Origin: Dichotomocladium elegans
Taxonomy: Eukaryota; Mucoromycota; Mucoromycetes; Mucorales; Lichtheimiaceae
DNA: 64,000 bases
Assembly (NCBI GenBank): GCA_025716815.1
Contig: JAIXMN010000021.1
Span: forward strand, 1-64,000
Direction: 5' to 3'
The notes below the pieces were generated by a model, which worked only from the letters and a program-made list of their open reading frames with translations, was not told the DNA's origin and ran no database searches. The first letter of the stretch is position 1. Each line of letters begins with the position of its first letter. Below are positions 9,391 to 22,300 of this stretch, piece by piece. The translations under genes and the position numbers were made by a program.

Positions 9391-11210
9391 TTATATAGTA
9401 GCTGCTGTCGAGCTTGAGAATCTGTTTAATTCTGTTGCTCCTGCTTCAGATGAGGCCATGCCCATCGTATCCTCAAGACCAAAGCCGAGTAGAGCAGCTG
9501 GAAGAGCGCCCATTCTATACGATTACACACATGTGAGCGCGGTCGGTTACAATTTGGGAAATTCTTCCTGGGTTTGGTGATGTGTTACCTTGACATGAGC
9601 ATTTGTAAACGCAAGCGGGAGTACTCCTCGTATAAATCAGTGAGTGACCGCTGGCGATAAGCACCGATACGCAACTGCCGCAAAAAAGCGTACAGTTGGA
9701 TCACCGACTCAAGCCGATCGCGACAATGGCGGTCGATGCAAGTCCAGTCCTCAAAATAGGAGGTGCGGAACCGGTAAACCAGCACCTTTTCACGCTCCTC
9801 CGGTGATGATGAGAGTGATCTACCACACGCCTGGCATCCATAGAAGACAGCTGTTGATGAGGACGAGGATGAGAATCGTTCCCAGATGCTACCGATCGAG
9901 TCGTGGTTGGCCATGGCGATCTGATGCTCGATTTGCTGGGTAGGGAAGCCAGCTGGACAGGTCTCGACAAAACAGGTCTTGACGAGGATCGATTCCATGA
10001 TTTTCCGTGTGGACCCCATCCTCGGGTTGGGCCCGAAGCGCAAAGTGGGCTTGATGTCGTCGTCTATCAGGTGTTTCATATATGGGAGGGAATGGAGCTT
10101 TCGAAGTGGCACCTGACTTGCCGAGTCGATAAAGTGGCGGAAGTCCGTTAGGCATTGATTGTCAGCGGACGCCACAATCTGGAACTTGGAAACAGATTGC
10201 TGGGTTGCCAAGTCGATCTGCGCCCGGGCGATAGCGGAGTTGTGATCGATATCGGGGTGATGGTCGTCGCGACGGGTGTTCGCGAGGTTATTGTTGATGG
10301 ATGAGGAGGAGAGTCTGTTGTGCTTTTGCTGGAGTTGGTGCCGGAGTGCGTCGAGTTCTGTCGTTGCTTTTGTAAGGTCCGACTCAGCTTCTTCGAGCAG
10401 CTGACGTACAAGGACCAAGTCCTGTTCGATTTTATCTTTTTCTGCCTTTTCGTGGGCCATCATCTCATGCGCCTCTTCAAAGAGTCGTTGTGACAGCTCC
10501 TCGAGTTCGCGCTTCACTGATTCTTTAGACTGCTGGATTTGCTTGACTTGCTGCCGTTCTCCGTGGCACTTTGTCTGGAGGATTTCGAGGTCGAGCTTTA
10601 CTGACTGAAGTTCGCTTGTCCGTTTCTCGATAGCAGCCTGCTTCATCTGAATTTCATGCGTAAGCTGCTCTATTTGTTCCTGCTGCTCTCGCTCTTTTTC
10701 AGCCAGTCTCTCAAATTGGCTCGTCGTTCGGTCGATCGTCTGGAATCGCAAATGCCGTTCGTCCTGCCATTGTTGTAGCTCCGGCAGCGGGGTGTCGCAA
10801 ATACCGCAATGCTCCGAATCCACAGAGACGAGCCAGTGATGGCATGCGCACGAAGCAGACCTTGTCATCAACAGCTGGCTATGCTGCTGGTGGGGAGTAA
10901 TGGGACTGCTGGTTGTGTCGCTTTCGGATGACGAACGAGTCGAAGACGGCATTGACATGGGAGGTTCTGTGACGCCTTTGTGGAAAGGCGATGACGATGA
11001 TGAAGTCGAAACGGTATGGTGATGGTTGTGGGTTTGGATACTAGGCTTCGCAAGAACCGTTCCAGCAGCGCCAGTGGGATCGTTCTTGTCAAACGCTGCC
11101 TGGAGTTGACTGTAAAGCTTAGCAATGTTGTTCGCTTGCTGACTCGATTGAGAGGACTGCAAGTTAACCCCTGGTTCTTGCAGCTCCATGCCATTGGACT
11201 GACTACTCAT
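9391..11210 (-). CDS. SEC2: Sec2/Rabin8-type Rab guanine nucleotide exchange factor
   Basis: Activates a Sec4/Rab8-type GTPase for polarised exocytosis at secretory vesicles. Exons 11210-9589 and 9514-9391 join in phase to 581 residues. Residues 1-115 are low complexity (S, Q, H). A cluster CACHH...CGIC (121-138) could bind zinc. A long coiled coil runs from about 150 to 300 and contains the diagnostic exchange segment LFEEAHEMMAHEKAEKDK (243-260). The C-terminal domain (about 345-540; DFRHFIDSASQVPLRKLHS, YFEDWTCIDRHCRDRLESV) matches the conserved tail of fungal Sec2/Rabin-like proteins. The second exon adds only about 40 residues and was placed by phase and a good acceptor at 9515. The start ATG at 11210 follows an upstream TTG that I ignored. 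Confidence 0.88.
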
Positions 11211-11607
11211 GTTCAAATGAAGGGACCCCCTTTTTCAAGTCTTTTTGCAAGGGAACCAATCGTGCGGGGCTTTTCAGTAAAGCTTCAAAAATGGAAATCC
11301 GCGTGACGCCATCCTCTAGTTAACTGCTCATTTTTAACGGCCCTTGAGCTTTTGTGCGCTTTTGCTGGGTTAGTCCGGCGAACTCATAACTTGAGGGTAT
11401 TAATAGCTACAAGTCACACATCCCCGTCTTTTAGCCCGAGAATGTGAAGACAAAAAGCAAAGTAACATGTGCTACTACACAGTACTGTAATTTAATGGTT
11501 ATCAATCTACAAAGTCACAAATTGGCTCATTATTTCTGCATTTGATAACGGACAAAACGAGGCAGAAAAGAAACATATGTCTTGTCTGTGCACCCAAACG
11601 CTTCCGC
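11211..11607. promoter_or_regulatory. Sec2 promoter region and thiolase 3' flank
   Basis: About 400 bases between two minus-strand genes. It has no ORF of note, a G/C-poor centre, and no recognisable regulatory motif beyond what the flanking genes require. Confidence 0.45.
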
Positions 11608-13282
11608 CTAGAGTTTGGCTTCGAGATAGCTAGCACGATTGCTAGCTTTGGAACAAGCCTTGTCATAATCCGCCTGGCTAATAGGGCGTGCCTCAACAGC
11701 AGGGTTGTAATTAGTCCGCGGTTGGGCCATGTTGGCATTCGCCTTCTTGTAGATTGAAATCACAACTGCACCGCCGAGACCAACGTTGTGCTGGAGGGCA
11801 TATTTGCAGTTAGGAACCTGACGTTTCCCGGCCCAGCCACGGAGTTGCCATGTCAACTCTGCGCATTGAGCGAGCCCGGTGGCACCCAGGGGATGGCCCT
11901 TGGAAATCAGACCACCAGAGGGGTTGATGACGTACTTGCCGCCATAGGTATTGTCAGCCGAATCAATGAGCTCGTGGGCCTTGCCAGGAGGCGTCAGGCC
12001 GAGAGCATCATAGGTGATGAGCTCGTTGGCTGAAAAGCAGTCGTGGAGCTCAATGACCTGGATATCTTTGGGCGTAATCCCGGCAGACACATACGCCTCC
12101 GCAGCAGCACGTCGAGTCATATCAGCACCACACCATTCGATCGCATCCGTAGTCAGCATCTTAGGTGAGTCGGTAGCCATAACTTGTGCGCAGATCTCGA
12201 TTGCCTGATCCCAAAGCTGGTACTTCGTGACAAAGTCCTCAGAGGCAATTATGGCACAGGCAGCGCCGTCCGATGTCGGGCAGCATTGTAGCTTGGTGAG
12301 GGGACCGAAGACAGTAGGTGACTTCTTGATTTGCTCGAGTGTATACACGTCACGGAACTGGGAGTAGGGGTTAAGCGAGCTACATGTCATTTGTATTGAA
12401 TATTTGTGTAATGGACAGTGGAACACCAAAGGCGAGAGAGAAGAAAAGCATGTACCTGTGCCGATGGTTCTTCTCCGCAATCTTGGCCATATGGTCGGCT
12501 GTGGCGCCGTACCGTTCCATGTATGCACTACCGGCGTTGCCAAAAATTTGAGCAGCGCCTGGAGCGTTGGTGAATCCCTTCTCGTTCGCCATGAGACCGA
12601 CAACGTGATCTATTATCCAAGGTTGAGCTTTTCGTATATTATATGTGTTACTTCAATGTACCGATCGGGTTGGTACGATCCATGAAGTTGCTTGACAGTG
12701 AACCTCTACGTAATTTTAAGGGTCTTAAAGTCAGCGAGAAGTATACCTAAAACAAAGCCAGATGGTATATTTTACCTAGCCATTCGTTCAAAGCCAAGGG
12801 CAATCGCGCAGTCGACCAACCCAGAAGCAACTGCCAGTCGGGCTTGGAGCAAGGCGGTTGATCCCGTCGAGCAATTGTTATTCACGTTTATGACGGGAAT
12901 CTAATATTAAACCGAAGCGGTCGTTCTGAGGACGTGTACTATGTTGTGTCACCAGCCCAAAGAAGTTACCCCTCCCCACCTGCGTCATGCCCAGTTGATA
13001 CAGAACGCGCTGGCCGCAGGTACTATCACCATAGCAATAACCAGCAGTGGCGTACTGAACTTCGTCGTAGCTGATCCCGGTATCATTCAAAGCCTTGACA
13101 GCAGCCTCAAGTGCGAATTCTGATGTGTTGCACAGGCACCTAGTCAGTTTCCTTGCAGGAAGCTTTAAATCGAATCAAACACACCGGAGCCTACCAGGAT
13201 AATCGACCTCGCCGCGAGGCTTTATAAATTTGGACATGCCAACACCGACAACGTAAACCTTGCGAAGTTTATTGCCCGTCAT
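11608..13282 (-). CDS. Peroxisomal 3-ketoacyl-CoA thiolase, SCP-x type
   Basis: Thiolytic cleavage of 3-ketoacyl-CoA, here of the sterol-carrier-protein-x class that handles branched or sterol side chains. Six exons: 13282-13195, 13119-12980, 12900-12776, 12705-12662, 12609-12456, 12379-11608. Phases close to give 440 residues. Motifs are NNNCSTGS (nucleophile Cys86), [67 protein letters not shown] (His346) and [14 protein letters not shown]. The protein ends in AKL, a peroxisomal targeting signal type 1 variant, which supports peroxisomal location. There is no SCP2 sterol-carrier domain after the thiolase part, so this is a stand-alone thiolase. Confidence 0.94.
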
Positions 13283-13795
13283 TGTTGTTGCTCCCTGAAT
13301 AAATGTACTGAAGCGGAGAAAGCAAGATGAAAAATGTGGGGTGGAGAGAAAATACTATTTTTATAGGTTTCTCTTCCTGCTCAAATTGTCACATGCAATT
13401 CTTGGAGATCACTCAAGTAGGGACCCACAAATCACTCTTCCGTGAGAAAAGTGGTTGCTAATATGAGATAACCATAAACAGCTGGGAAACAAAGCGAGAC
13501 GGGGGTGTGCTGGGCAGATGACCCCATCCGTTTTGTCAGCATTGGCGATACGCCTATTTTAGGGCACGGAGTACACAAAAGGGTTGAAGCAATCGACGCG
13601 GGGATCCGAAAATTTTGCCGTCTGTCAGCCCGTTTTCGTGTCACTGCAAAGCACTGAGCACACGCTTGATATGGATGAAAAAAGCAGGGTCCATGTATGT
13701 AGGTAATATGACACGAATGATTTGACTGTATGATATGGAACATCTCGAGGGATATCTCTAAACAAAATAACCCAGAAAGACACCGCTGTTGCAGC
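13283..13795. other. Intergenic, thiolase promoter side
   Basis: Between the thiolase start and the predicted last codon of the FIT2-like gene. A minus ORF of 103 codons here has no recognisable features and is probably chance. The thiolase promoter must lie in the left 200 bases; no clear TATA or other motif was recognised. Confidence 0.45.
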
Positions 13796-14508
13796 TTACA
13801 AAGGTTCTTGAAAGAATGGTACGAGTTGGTAGAGCCCGAGATACTTTACATAACGAAAAATTATCAGTCATATCCCTTTTCCTACAGAAGAACATAAGCC
13901 TCCGGTCAACCTACCAAGAGAGCCCATCCCAGCATTCCAAAAAGGACGCCTGATAAGAGTTCATGTGGGCCATGGAAGAAATAAATGCTGGTCATGTCGA
14001 GCATCCACCACCATAAAACTAAGAGGGCCATGACAAAGGAGTTCTTGTAGTTAGGGTTATTGCGCCGTCGCTGTCGCATCTCCTCCCACAAAAATAGGCT
14101 AGCGTGAATCAGCAAGACACAATGCCCTGAAACGTCATGACCGCCTATCCATTGACCGCCCGAAAGGCGACACGTGGATTGCGACGTCAGGAGATCCGAC
14201 GAAGAACATCCACCGCCGGTGGCTATAAAAACACGATCGACAAAGCTTGGACCCAAGAGCCACTGGGTCATGGCATACCAATACAACGTTGTCATGGTAT
14301 ATCGCGCCCAGGCACGCCAGCCGGGCACCATGCTCGCAAATGCTAGCGTTGTCCAGAGCCAGCCAAGTTTGACAAAGTAGACATTCAACGCATTGTTCGA
14401 GTCACTGAAATAGGTCTCTGGGACTTGACCAGCAACTAGCGTACTGAATGCAAACACGGTTAGTGGGTAAATGGCCGCGATGACCCATCGATTGAAAAGA
14501 AACGCCAT
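13796..14508 (-). CDS. SCS3: Fat storage-inducing transmembrane protein (FIT2/Scs3 family)
   Basis: ER membrane acyl-CoA diphosphatase family needed for lipid-droplet budding and ER homeostasis. Exon 1 is 14508-13915; a short second exon, 13843-13796, joins in phase after a 71-base intron with a good branch site (GACTGAT), giving 213 residues. Without the intron the protein would stop three codons later, so the C-terminus is less certain. Several membrane segments are visible. The two catalytic-type histidines are His129 in GGHDVSGHC and His179 in YFFHGPHE. HASLFLWEEM follows the first, as in yeast Scs3. The ATG at 14508 was preferred to an upstream GTG. It is divergent from the WD-repeat gene 155 bases away. 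Confidence 0.88.
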
Positions 14509-14663
14509 TCGTTTGTTTGAAACAGTTAGCACGAAACGGGTAAAAGAAAGAGAGAGAGACTGATAGATGTAGCAAAGCGCATTGCAGCTGGCGTCGAATT
14601 TGTTTTTTTTGGATTTTTCTTGCAGCGAACTTTAATCTTTTTTTTTTTCTGGCACACCGCACA
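14509..14663. promoter_or_regulatory. Shared promoter of FIT2-like and WDR89-like genes
   Basis: Only 155 bases separate the start codons of two divergent genes. The interval has GA/CT-rich tracts and a T-run (TTTTTTTTTT near 14640) just before the plus-strand ATG. Pyrimidine-rich leaders before ATGs recur in this window. Confidence 0.6.
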
Positions 14664-15992
14664 ATGATTCAGGTCGAATCCAATCCTTCATTATTACCTT
14701 CATTCCACCCTGTGCAAGCGCTCGATTTTAATCTCGGCGAAGACTATGTGCTCGAGGTTACTGCTAATAGCCAATATGCAATTGCGTCGGGATCGGACAG
14801 TCTGATTCGCTTGTATGACCTCAATACGCTTCGTCCGGCCACGACAATTGCCCAGCAAAAAGGGTTGACTCGCATTAGACTTTATAATGATCACACTTTA
14901 TTCTCGGCTGCAACAGACGGGACACTTGTCCGTTGGGATCTGCGCAGTGCACGACCTGTACAGACTTTCACATGTAAGTGAGTTAGTGGAAAAAGAGAGA
15001 GAGAGAGAGAGGAAGCGCGGTATTTATATGATCCATTGCCCAAGGCGACAAACCGATTTCTGCGTTTGATATCAACTGCGATGATACGATGGCCGTTGCG
15101 GGCACGTCCGATTATGATAGCTACCGACCGGGTGAACTGGTCTTTTTTGATACCCGCCAGACACAAATGCTTGCAAAGTTTGACGAATCCCACAAGGACG
15201 ACGTGACCGAGATCCAATGCCACCCATCGCTCTCGCACCATTTACTTTCCAGCTCTGTGGACGGCATCATCAACTATTACGACGTATCTGATTTTGATGA
15301 GATGGAGGCCTTGCTTTCTGTCGTCGATGCCGGCTCATCTATCCAAAAGATGGGCTTTTTCGGTCCCCAGGCAGAATATGTCTATAGCCTTACGCGGACC
15401 GAGACATTCTTGCTGCATACACTAGAGGTAAGGTATAAAGAATAGAAGGAAGACTTGGAATGGTGGTGGGGGAGGGGAGAAATCGGCTGATAGCAATGCT
15501 AAAAAGAGTTATTCAGGGTGACCTGATTTGCGACTACGGCGACGTGCGGCAATTTGATCAAAACCAGGTCGATTACGCCATCGACTGCAGTTATGATCCG
15601 AACACTCAACGATTCTATTTGCTTACTGGCAATTACAGGTAAGAAAATCCGCTTCAAGAAACCATTGCGCCGGATACTGAGAGAAATCGCTATCAAGTGG
15701 TGATGTGCAGATTTTACACGTGAACGTGGGCCAGGTCCAGCATTGCCAGACACTCAAAGCAGCGGGTGGTCACACGGATGTTGTCCGGGCTGTCTATTGG
15801 AACCATCAAACACAGAGCATCCTAACAGGCGGCGAGGACGGCAGAATGTGCGCATGGCAAGCCATCACTCAGTGAGCATAGTCATTAGAGATATCCTTAC
15901 CCATCTTCATCATCTGCTCCTTCCATCTCTCTTTCAGTAGCGGAAGCGGATCCATATGCTATATAACATTATACATATATTTACATGAATGA
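14664..15992 (+). CDS. WD-repeat protein, WDR89-like
   Basis: Five exons: 14664-14973, 15045-15427, 15517-15638, 15698-15871, 15938-15992. They sum to 347 residues with all phases consistent. The sequence is a beta-propeller: recurring blades such as YAIASGSDSLIRLYDLN, LFSAATDGTLVRWDLRSA, HLLSSSVDGIINYYDVS and SILTGGEDGRMCAWQ. Blade order, the unusual FGPQAEYVYSLTRTE strand and total length agree with WDR89, a conserved WD40 protein of unknown function. The first intron holds a GA microsatellite. The last exon is short and encodes a hydrophobic, poorly conserved tail; it was placed from splice sites only. No substrate or complex can be named from sequence. Confidence 0.8.
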
Positions 15993-16863
15993 GGGGCCGT
16001 CGTTAGAAGACATCGACCAAAAAGCTCGATAAACTCGTCATAGAAATAAGCGAGTTTTTCCCACTTATGACTCTTTTCCTTCTGAATATATACATTCGTC
16101 ATTGTTAACCTATGGGCTATGCCATTGATGAAGAGTCTGTTTGTTCTAACTGTTCTCCTACGGAACACTACAACCGCACGGTTGATCCTGCAACGGAAAC
16201 TCTAGAACTGTTGCCACGCATATCCTTAAGCGAATAGATACAGCCATCGACAGACTTAAGGTCATGTTTTATCAAACTGATGTTCGGGAAGGTCTTGCAT
16301 GTTCCCGACCTGTATCTCCGACGGTTGCACGGCCCTATAATGATATCAACCTAACCCAAGTGCCTTGAGAGGGAGGATACAGGCTTTGCTCTTGGTCTGT
16401 CGTCGTTTCTTCGCCTTCCTTCCTCCAAGCCCGTCCGCCGTTCATGCTCGACCCTTCCGGCATATAGTCAACCCTGCCCCGCCATTATTACCGCAATGGT
16501 ATATCTAGCTGCCTTTGGGATAAGTTAAAGAGCAAGAAGGAAGGCTGATGTTATGGAACTATTCCTCACGAAATTTGAAGGTTTTGATGTATTGAAAAAG
16601 ACGCTTATCAGTTTATGCAAAACAGATGCGATTTGTTCATTGAATACGGAATTTATTTTCGAAATAACGTATATTCATGGAAAGAAAAGTTCATGATATA
16701 TGATGGAGGAATACGGGGATAGTGTTGTGCTACACCCAGGATGGATAATAAGCGTAGTAGAAGAAAGAGAATTCATAGTTAGGGACGTATATAATGGGTA
16801 GATAAATAATAGTATAAAAGAGAGGGCATAAAAATAAAGGGGATGGTTTGGTAAAAGAAGAGT
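15993..16863. other. Intergenic, about 870 bases
   Basis: Convergent interval between the WDR89-like gene and the SxIP protein gene. It contains only short frames (one minus ORF of 69 codons near 16100) without recognisable character. No tRNA-like A/B boxes or other RNA gene was seen. Confidence 0.5.
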
Positions 16864-18777
16864 TTACAGATCACGAGTAGGCGCATTGCTGGTAGTAGTA
16901 TGCCGCCTTGCGAGCATACTCCGGATACGCAAAGTGGAACCTGGTCCGCGCTGGCTCGGAAGCTTACTATGGGCACTCTTCTTGGAAGTTTCGCTAGCAC
17001 CAGCAGTGGCTGATTCAGACGGAGCTGGGGGTGCCGAAGACCCATACATTGGTGACGGGATACCCGATGTTGCCATGCTCGGCGCCATAGGTGATTTAGG
17101 TAGTGTAGATATTCTTCCTGAAGCGACAGGTGCAGTAGATGGTGAAGCTGTCGGCTTCTGAGGGGCATTTGCCTTCTGGGCAGTGAGAGAAGAGGTGCGC
17201 ACACGAGGCCCAACCATATTGCCCCGCACCGGTACGCGGGCAGCAGCGGAATGGCGATACATTTTCTTAACAGACGCAGGAATTGGTGGAACAGGTGGAA
17301 CGGTTGCAGGCTCAGTCGCCACGGCAGATGATGCGGGCAGAACGGAGACTCCAGGATCATCAGCAGTAGAAGAGGAGCGACTATGTGTTGGGCGATCTGT
17401 CGAGCGTGCAGATAAACTATTACGCATGCTTCGTGCAGTGGCGGATGTTGAGGGCGTAGGCGATCCCTTGTTTGACGCATGACCATCATACGACATGCGA
17501 GGTGGATGGACAGGAAGCTACAGAGAATAAGTTAGCAGTCAAAAAACCTTTTCCCTATATTCTACGCACACTTTTAGCAATTAAGTCATCTTCCTTGTCA
17601 AGGGTCTCCAAAATATCCTGGCCATCGACCATTAGCGGCGCACCACGCACATAAGACTTCCACAATGCGACACTTTCTCTTATTTTCTCTCCGAGCTATA
17701 TGTGATGCACATTATCAACCAGGTTGCAAGAGATGGGGCTAAACTATAACTTACTATTTTGACCTCTTCTGGGGCATTACGTCGTCTCGTACTGCGAAGA
17801 AGAATTGCTCGACGTTTCATGTTGCTCTTTGCGGAGAGAGCGATAGTCTTGGCAATATCCAGATCCACCTTGGCTTTCTGCAACTTTTGTACGTCATCTA
17901 CCAGGTCAGCGTGACGCATGAGTAACCAGTTTTCTGTGCCCACGCCAACGTCTTCGAAACCCGTTTTACCTGTTGTCCCTAGGTCCTCGAAAAATTTTGC
18001 AGAATCCAGATCAAGATCTCTCAAGAGATCATTCAGTTGGCGCAAGATGGGCTTGGTATCTGGTTTGTAGCGGATACGCGTCGTAAATCGAGCAGACTAA
18101 ATAAACAAGAAAAAGGTGAGTCAGCACCATTCATTTGCACACACATCAAAAGACAGAGACGGAGCTACCATGCGCTGCTCGCGGCGCTGTTGATCCTGGT
18201 CGATATTCACGTTAGCATTGCCACTGCTGCCGTTGCTCGCCATCGACGGTCGTCGTTTATGGCCATTGTTGAGGCCGTTCATGCCACTGGATGTAGGATA
18301 GAGTATTGTTGCAGATTTGATGGCTGAATCCAGTCTTTGCTCGGCGTGAATGAGCAGCGACTCGCGTTCGCTTACCGAAAGACCCAAGTCTTTGAGCATG
18401 GCTTCGATTTGGGTAGTGGTCAGCTCGACATTTGTGATGGCTTGATTGGTTAATTCCAACTGGGCAATTAGTTCATTAAGTTCAGCTGTTTTTAGAGTAA
18501 GGATAGATCGCAAATTGGCGATGGTATGCGCACCCTAAAAGAGCAAACTATAAGTTGTAATGTTGCAATATAGCAAGGAATAGCCAGCGGGGTGTATGTT
18601 CCTGACCTCTTCCAATTTATGCAAGAGCTGGATAACAGCCTTATCGCCCATGTCGTAGTGTTGCTGGTCATCATTGTGAAGGTGCTCAACTGCGGTGTAA
18701 GATTTCTGGCTGCTGACTACTTTCGACGTTGTATTGGCGGAAGAGATGGTGCGTGCGTCATAAACTACTTCGGACAT
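16864..18777 (-). CDS. Coiled-coil protein with SxIP motif, possibly Kar9-like
   Basis: Five exons: 18777-18607, 18534-18169, 18096-17755, 17695-17570, 17517-16864. They join in phase to 552 residues. The N-terminal ~330 residues are helical and coiled-coil-like (LKTAELNELIAQLELTNQ, DLVDDVQKLQKAKVDLDIAK), ending in a conserved-looking block (GEKIRESVALWKSYVRGAP, then DGQDILETLDKEDDLI). The C-terminal ~215 residues are disordered, rich in S, T, P and A, and basic. They contain TSGIPSP, a match to the SxIP microtubule-tip (EB1/Bim1) binding motif in its usual basic Ser/Pro context. A helical N-terminus with a basic SxIP tail is the layout of Kar9-type spindle-positioning adaptors. The Kar9 assignment is a guess; the gene itself is well supported. 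Confidence 0.75.
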
Positions 18778-19314
18778 TGTGGTCTCTAGCGTTGATAGAA
18801 TAAGAGATTTTGCATAAAATGGAATAAAAGATCGGTTGTGGGTAGATTGGGTAGGTTTTGGAAAGAAAAAGAGTCCTTTGGGAATGAAAATACGTTGGCT
18901 CCTGTCTAGAGAAAATGAAGAATAGATGGGTTGTCTGAATGCCGATTAGACAGAAGCACAACGTGAAAAGAAAGAAAAAAATTACAGGAACCCAGGCGAT
19001 CGTTATTTTTTATTGCTATTTCGTCTTGTGACACAGGCGAACGTCACCCTCCTCGACAGCCACACACAAGCTTCATACACATGCACATCCCGTGCTTGCT
19101 TTTCTTCTTTCTAACATTAGACTCGGAGCTTCTACAGTTGCTCATATGAAACTAAGTTGCAATCCAGAACAGATAGGTATGGTAAGGGAGACGGAAATGC
19201 TTCATAAAAAGACAAACTAAGCTAAATTATTAGTTACAGACACAATGTGGAGGGATGATACTGAGTTGGATCTTGTCCTAGGTGTACACATGCATGCTTC
19301 TTTTCTTTGCTGTA
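18778..19314. other. Intergenic, promoter of the SxIP gene and 3' flank of the Puf gene
   Basis: About 540 bases. Only short spurious frames are present. The left end (18778-18960) must contain the promoter of the minus-strand SxIP gene. No clear motif was recognised. Confidence 0.45.
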
Positions 19315-22300
19315 TTAGCGATTATGCACCACTGGAAATGGGCCTTCTATCCCAAAACTTGTTGTTGACTGCAACGGCGATGGGAAAAAGGGAAGATCGT
19401 TTGGGAGGTACCCCATTAAGGGGGTCTGCAGGTCATGGTGATAGTGATGCTGATGCTGATGGACCGGTGATGATTCTCCTGCTCTTGGCTCCCGGTTGAT
19501 TTTGCTATGGATTCGTTTGCCGTAGGGTGTGTTCCGTATACCCGGAAGAAGAGGACGGATGCATTCCACAAGCTATTGGAATGGCAGGTTATACAAAAGA
19601 ATTGGTGGCTGCATGAATGTACAGTGCACACTCACTTTGGCCCGCTGGGCAAAATCGGCAAAATCGAGCGCAGTCTGTACGACATAATTGGCGTATGAAT
19701 CTCGCAGCAGGCTTTCGAGTCTTGTCTTGTTTGTCATTTCCTCAATGAGATGATGACGAGTTTCAGCCTCAGCGACACGGATGCACTAAATAACAATAAA
19801 TACGTTACGAGTTGTCTGCGTATGGGATCAATCGCAGAAAAAAGGAGGAGTTTTTCATACCTTTTCCATGACATTGGAGCTGAACTTCTGGACGGAAAGC
19901 GATCCGACATGGCCGATAAAGCGACGAATAATCCGATCCGAAAAATCTGCTTCTCCTAGGTCTAGGACGTACTGGACAACGTAGTTGCCGAATGGATCTT
20001 GGACCAATGTTAACGCATTGTGAATGATCTCATTCACGAGCTGAGTCTACAAGGAGATTTATATGATCCATAATTTTTGAGCAAGAACATCGACGCAGAA
20101 AAGAAAAGAGGTTACCTTTTGATTCTCAGCAGAATAATCAATGCAACGTTGCAGCACACAGCACCCATGGCGATGTGTTGCCACCTCGACACAATTTTTG
20201 CTGACTGCGTTGTAAATGAACTGCTTACTTTCCGCAGAGAGGCGCTGCAGACAGCGTTGTATGACATGGTTTCCGTTTAGGTCCTTAATTAGTGTCACAA
20301 CATTGGGAGCCAGTGCCTTAACAATATGTCCAATCTGTGATAAAAAAGGTAATGGATAAGCATAGAAACCTGTGTCCACACGTCTGACTTGCCTGCTCGG
20401 GCGACGAGGTGAATTCGACCATTTTCTGGATAGCGCGCGTGCCATGCATATTGAGGGATATGTCCACCATCTGTTTTGACACACGCTCCGTTATCAACGT
20501 GCGCTGTTCTTCCGTGCAGCACTCCATCATTTTCTGGCACAAGTAGTTACCAAACGGATCTAAATATCGGTCCATTATTGTAACGCTTCCAGTCAGCCCA
20601 TGTATCATTGGTAGCCAATTGCGACCAAGCGTTGCTTTCGAACAGGTGCACAGACATACCGGTCATCAGCTCGACAAAATGAGGAAACACATGCTCGAAA
20701 ATAATATCTCTCTGATCGTCTTTTTTATCCTCGAGTCTACGCTGCAAGTACCGACAGCCGTGCTGATCTTTGCACAAGGAGTAGATAGAGTCAACAATGT
20801 CCTCGAACTTCACCGTCGCATATCTGTCCTGGTCATTATGCCGTCGCTGGGATGATGCTGTTGTGGCGGACATGCTGGAAAGCGAGGGTTGCTTTCTGAC
20901 AGATGCTGATACGACTGACGCGGGTGGCGGTGCCGGAATGTGGCGTACCATGTGCGACACGAGAAGTGGATTCAGATGGGGCGCCAAATTGTTACCACTA
21001 CTAATTGCTTGCGAGTTTGAGGCCATGTTCTGCGTTGTCGTGGCTAAAATAGTGGTTGCATTGGATGACCCAGTAGCTGTTTGGTAATACGGTGATGGGA
21101 TCGATGGTGTGTAAGGGAGAAATGAATGAACTCCCATCGAAGCGGTGCTGACAAAACCTGCTGGTTGCATCTGTGAATGTGGCACTGCTGCTGCACAGAT
21201 CTCCTTGGTACTACTACTGGTGGCACCGCCATCAAGACTTGCCAACCGTCTGGCGGTGGCTAAATCTGGATTCGAGTAAGACGGTGCAAGTCGGCTTGAT
21301 CGAACATTCACTAAATCAAGACGTTTGTTGACATAGTCCATTGAGTTCTTCCTATGAAGTGGGATAGATAAATCGCGATAATAATTATTCCGACCAAAAT
21401 GGGGATAATGACTTGTGCTGCTGCTCCTGCTGCTTGCTGTCGTGGTTGAGGCACTCTGCTGCTTTGTTTGTTTATCAGTTGATGCACATACACACAAACT
21501 TTTGTACATGTATCTCTTTTTTTGCGCATCATTCCGTGCCCCTACTTACGAGACAAGGAGAACTTTCCCGTCGAATGAGAGTTGGATTGACACCAAAAGG
21601 TCTGCTGATGAGATTCGGATCCAGTGAATGATTTGCGTGGGTTCCTAAGCATCCTTGTTGTGCTAAATGAACACAGAAAAAGACATCGTTACATCACGCA
21701 CACACACGTGACGAGCAACGTTATTTTTAATGTCGGTTTGCACAAAAGTAAAATTGGACTTACAGGTGGCCATATCGTATTGAGAAGGAGAAGGATGATG
21801 AAGATGATGTTCTAACTGTCCTTGCTGCTTCTGCCTTTGCTGGAAAAGGAATCTGTCTTCAGACTGAGGTGTGAATGCTGTGCTGTCTGGGAAAATGCCA
21901 CGCACCGATCTCGGAATGCCAGCCCTCCTGAATGGTCACACGATTCAGACGAAAAGAGACAAGAGAAAAATATAAAAGAGAGAAAAGGAGACGCCGAATA
22001 AGAAGAACAAATAGCTCTATTTGACATGTCATGCTTGTATAATACTCACATATCTCGCTTTTCAAGAGGATGACTGTGGTCCACAAGGGCGAGCTGGTGA
22101 ATGGGGTCTTCGAGGCCAGTTACTAGGTTCTGCTGGTCCATCAGTCTTGTAGACGTGGTGTTAGCTTGTTCGTCGTTCAGAAGGCTGCGTGTGCTGTTGG
22201 GAGAAGCACTGTCACCAGCGCTACTGGTGCTACTATCGCTTCTGCCACTGCTGGTGTCCACGTTCATACAGCTTGTATGGGATGGTACTGCCGTTGAGTG

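Noticed and set aside
14664..14700. tRNA B-box-like word GGTCGAATCC
   Set aside because: It lies in the first codons of the WD-repeat gene, with no matching A box or cloverleaf pairing nearby.
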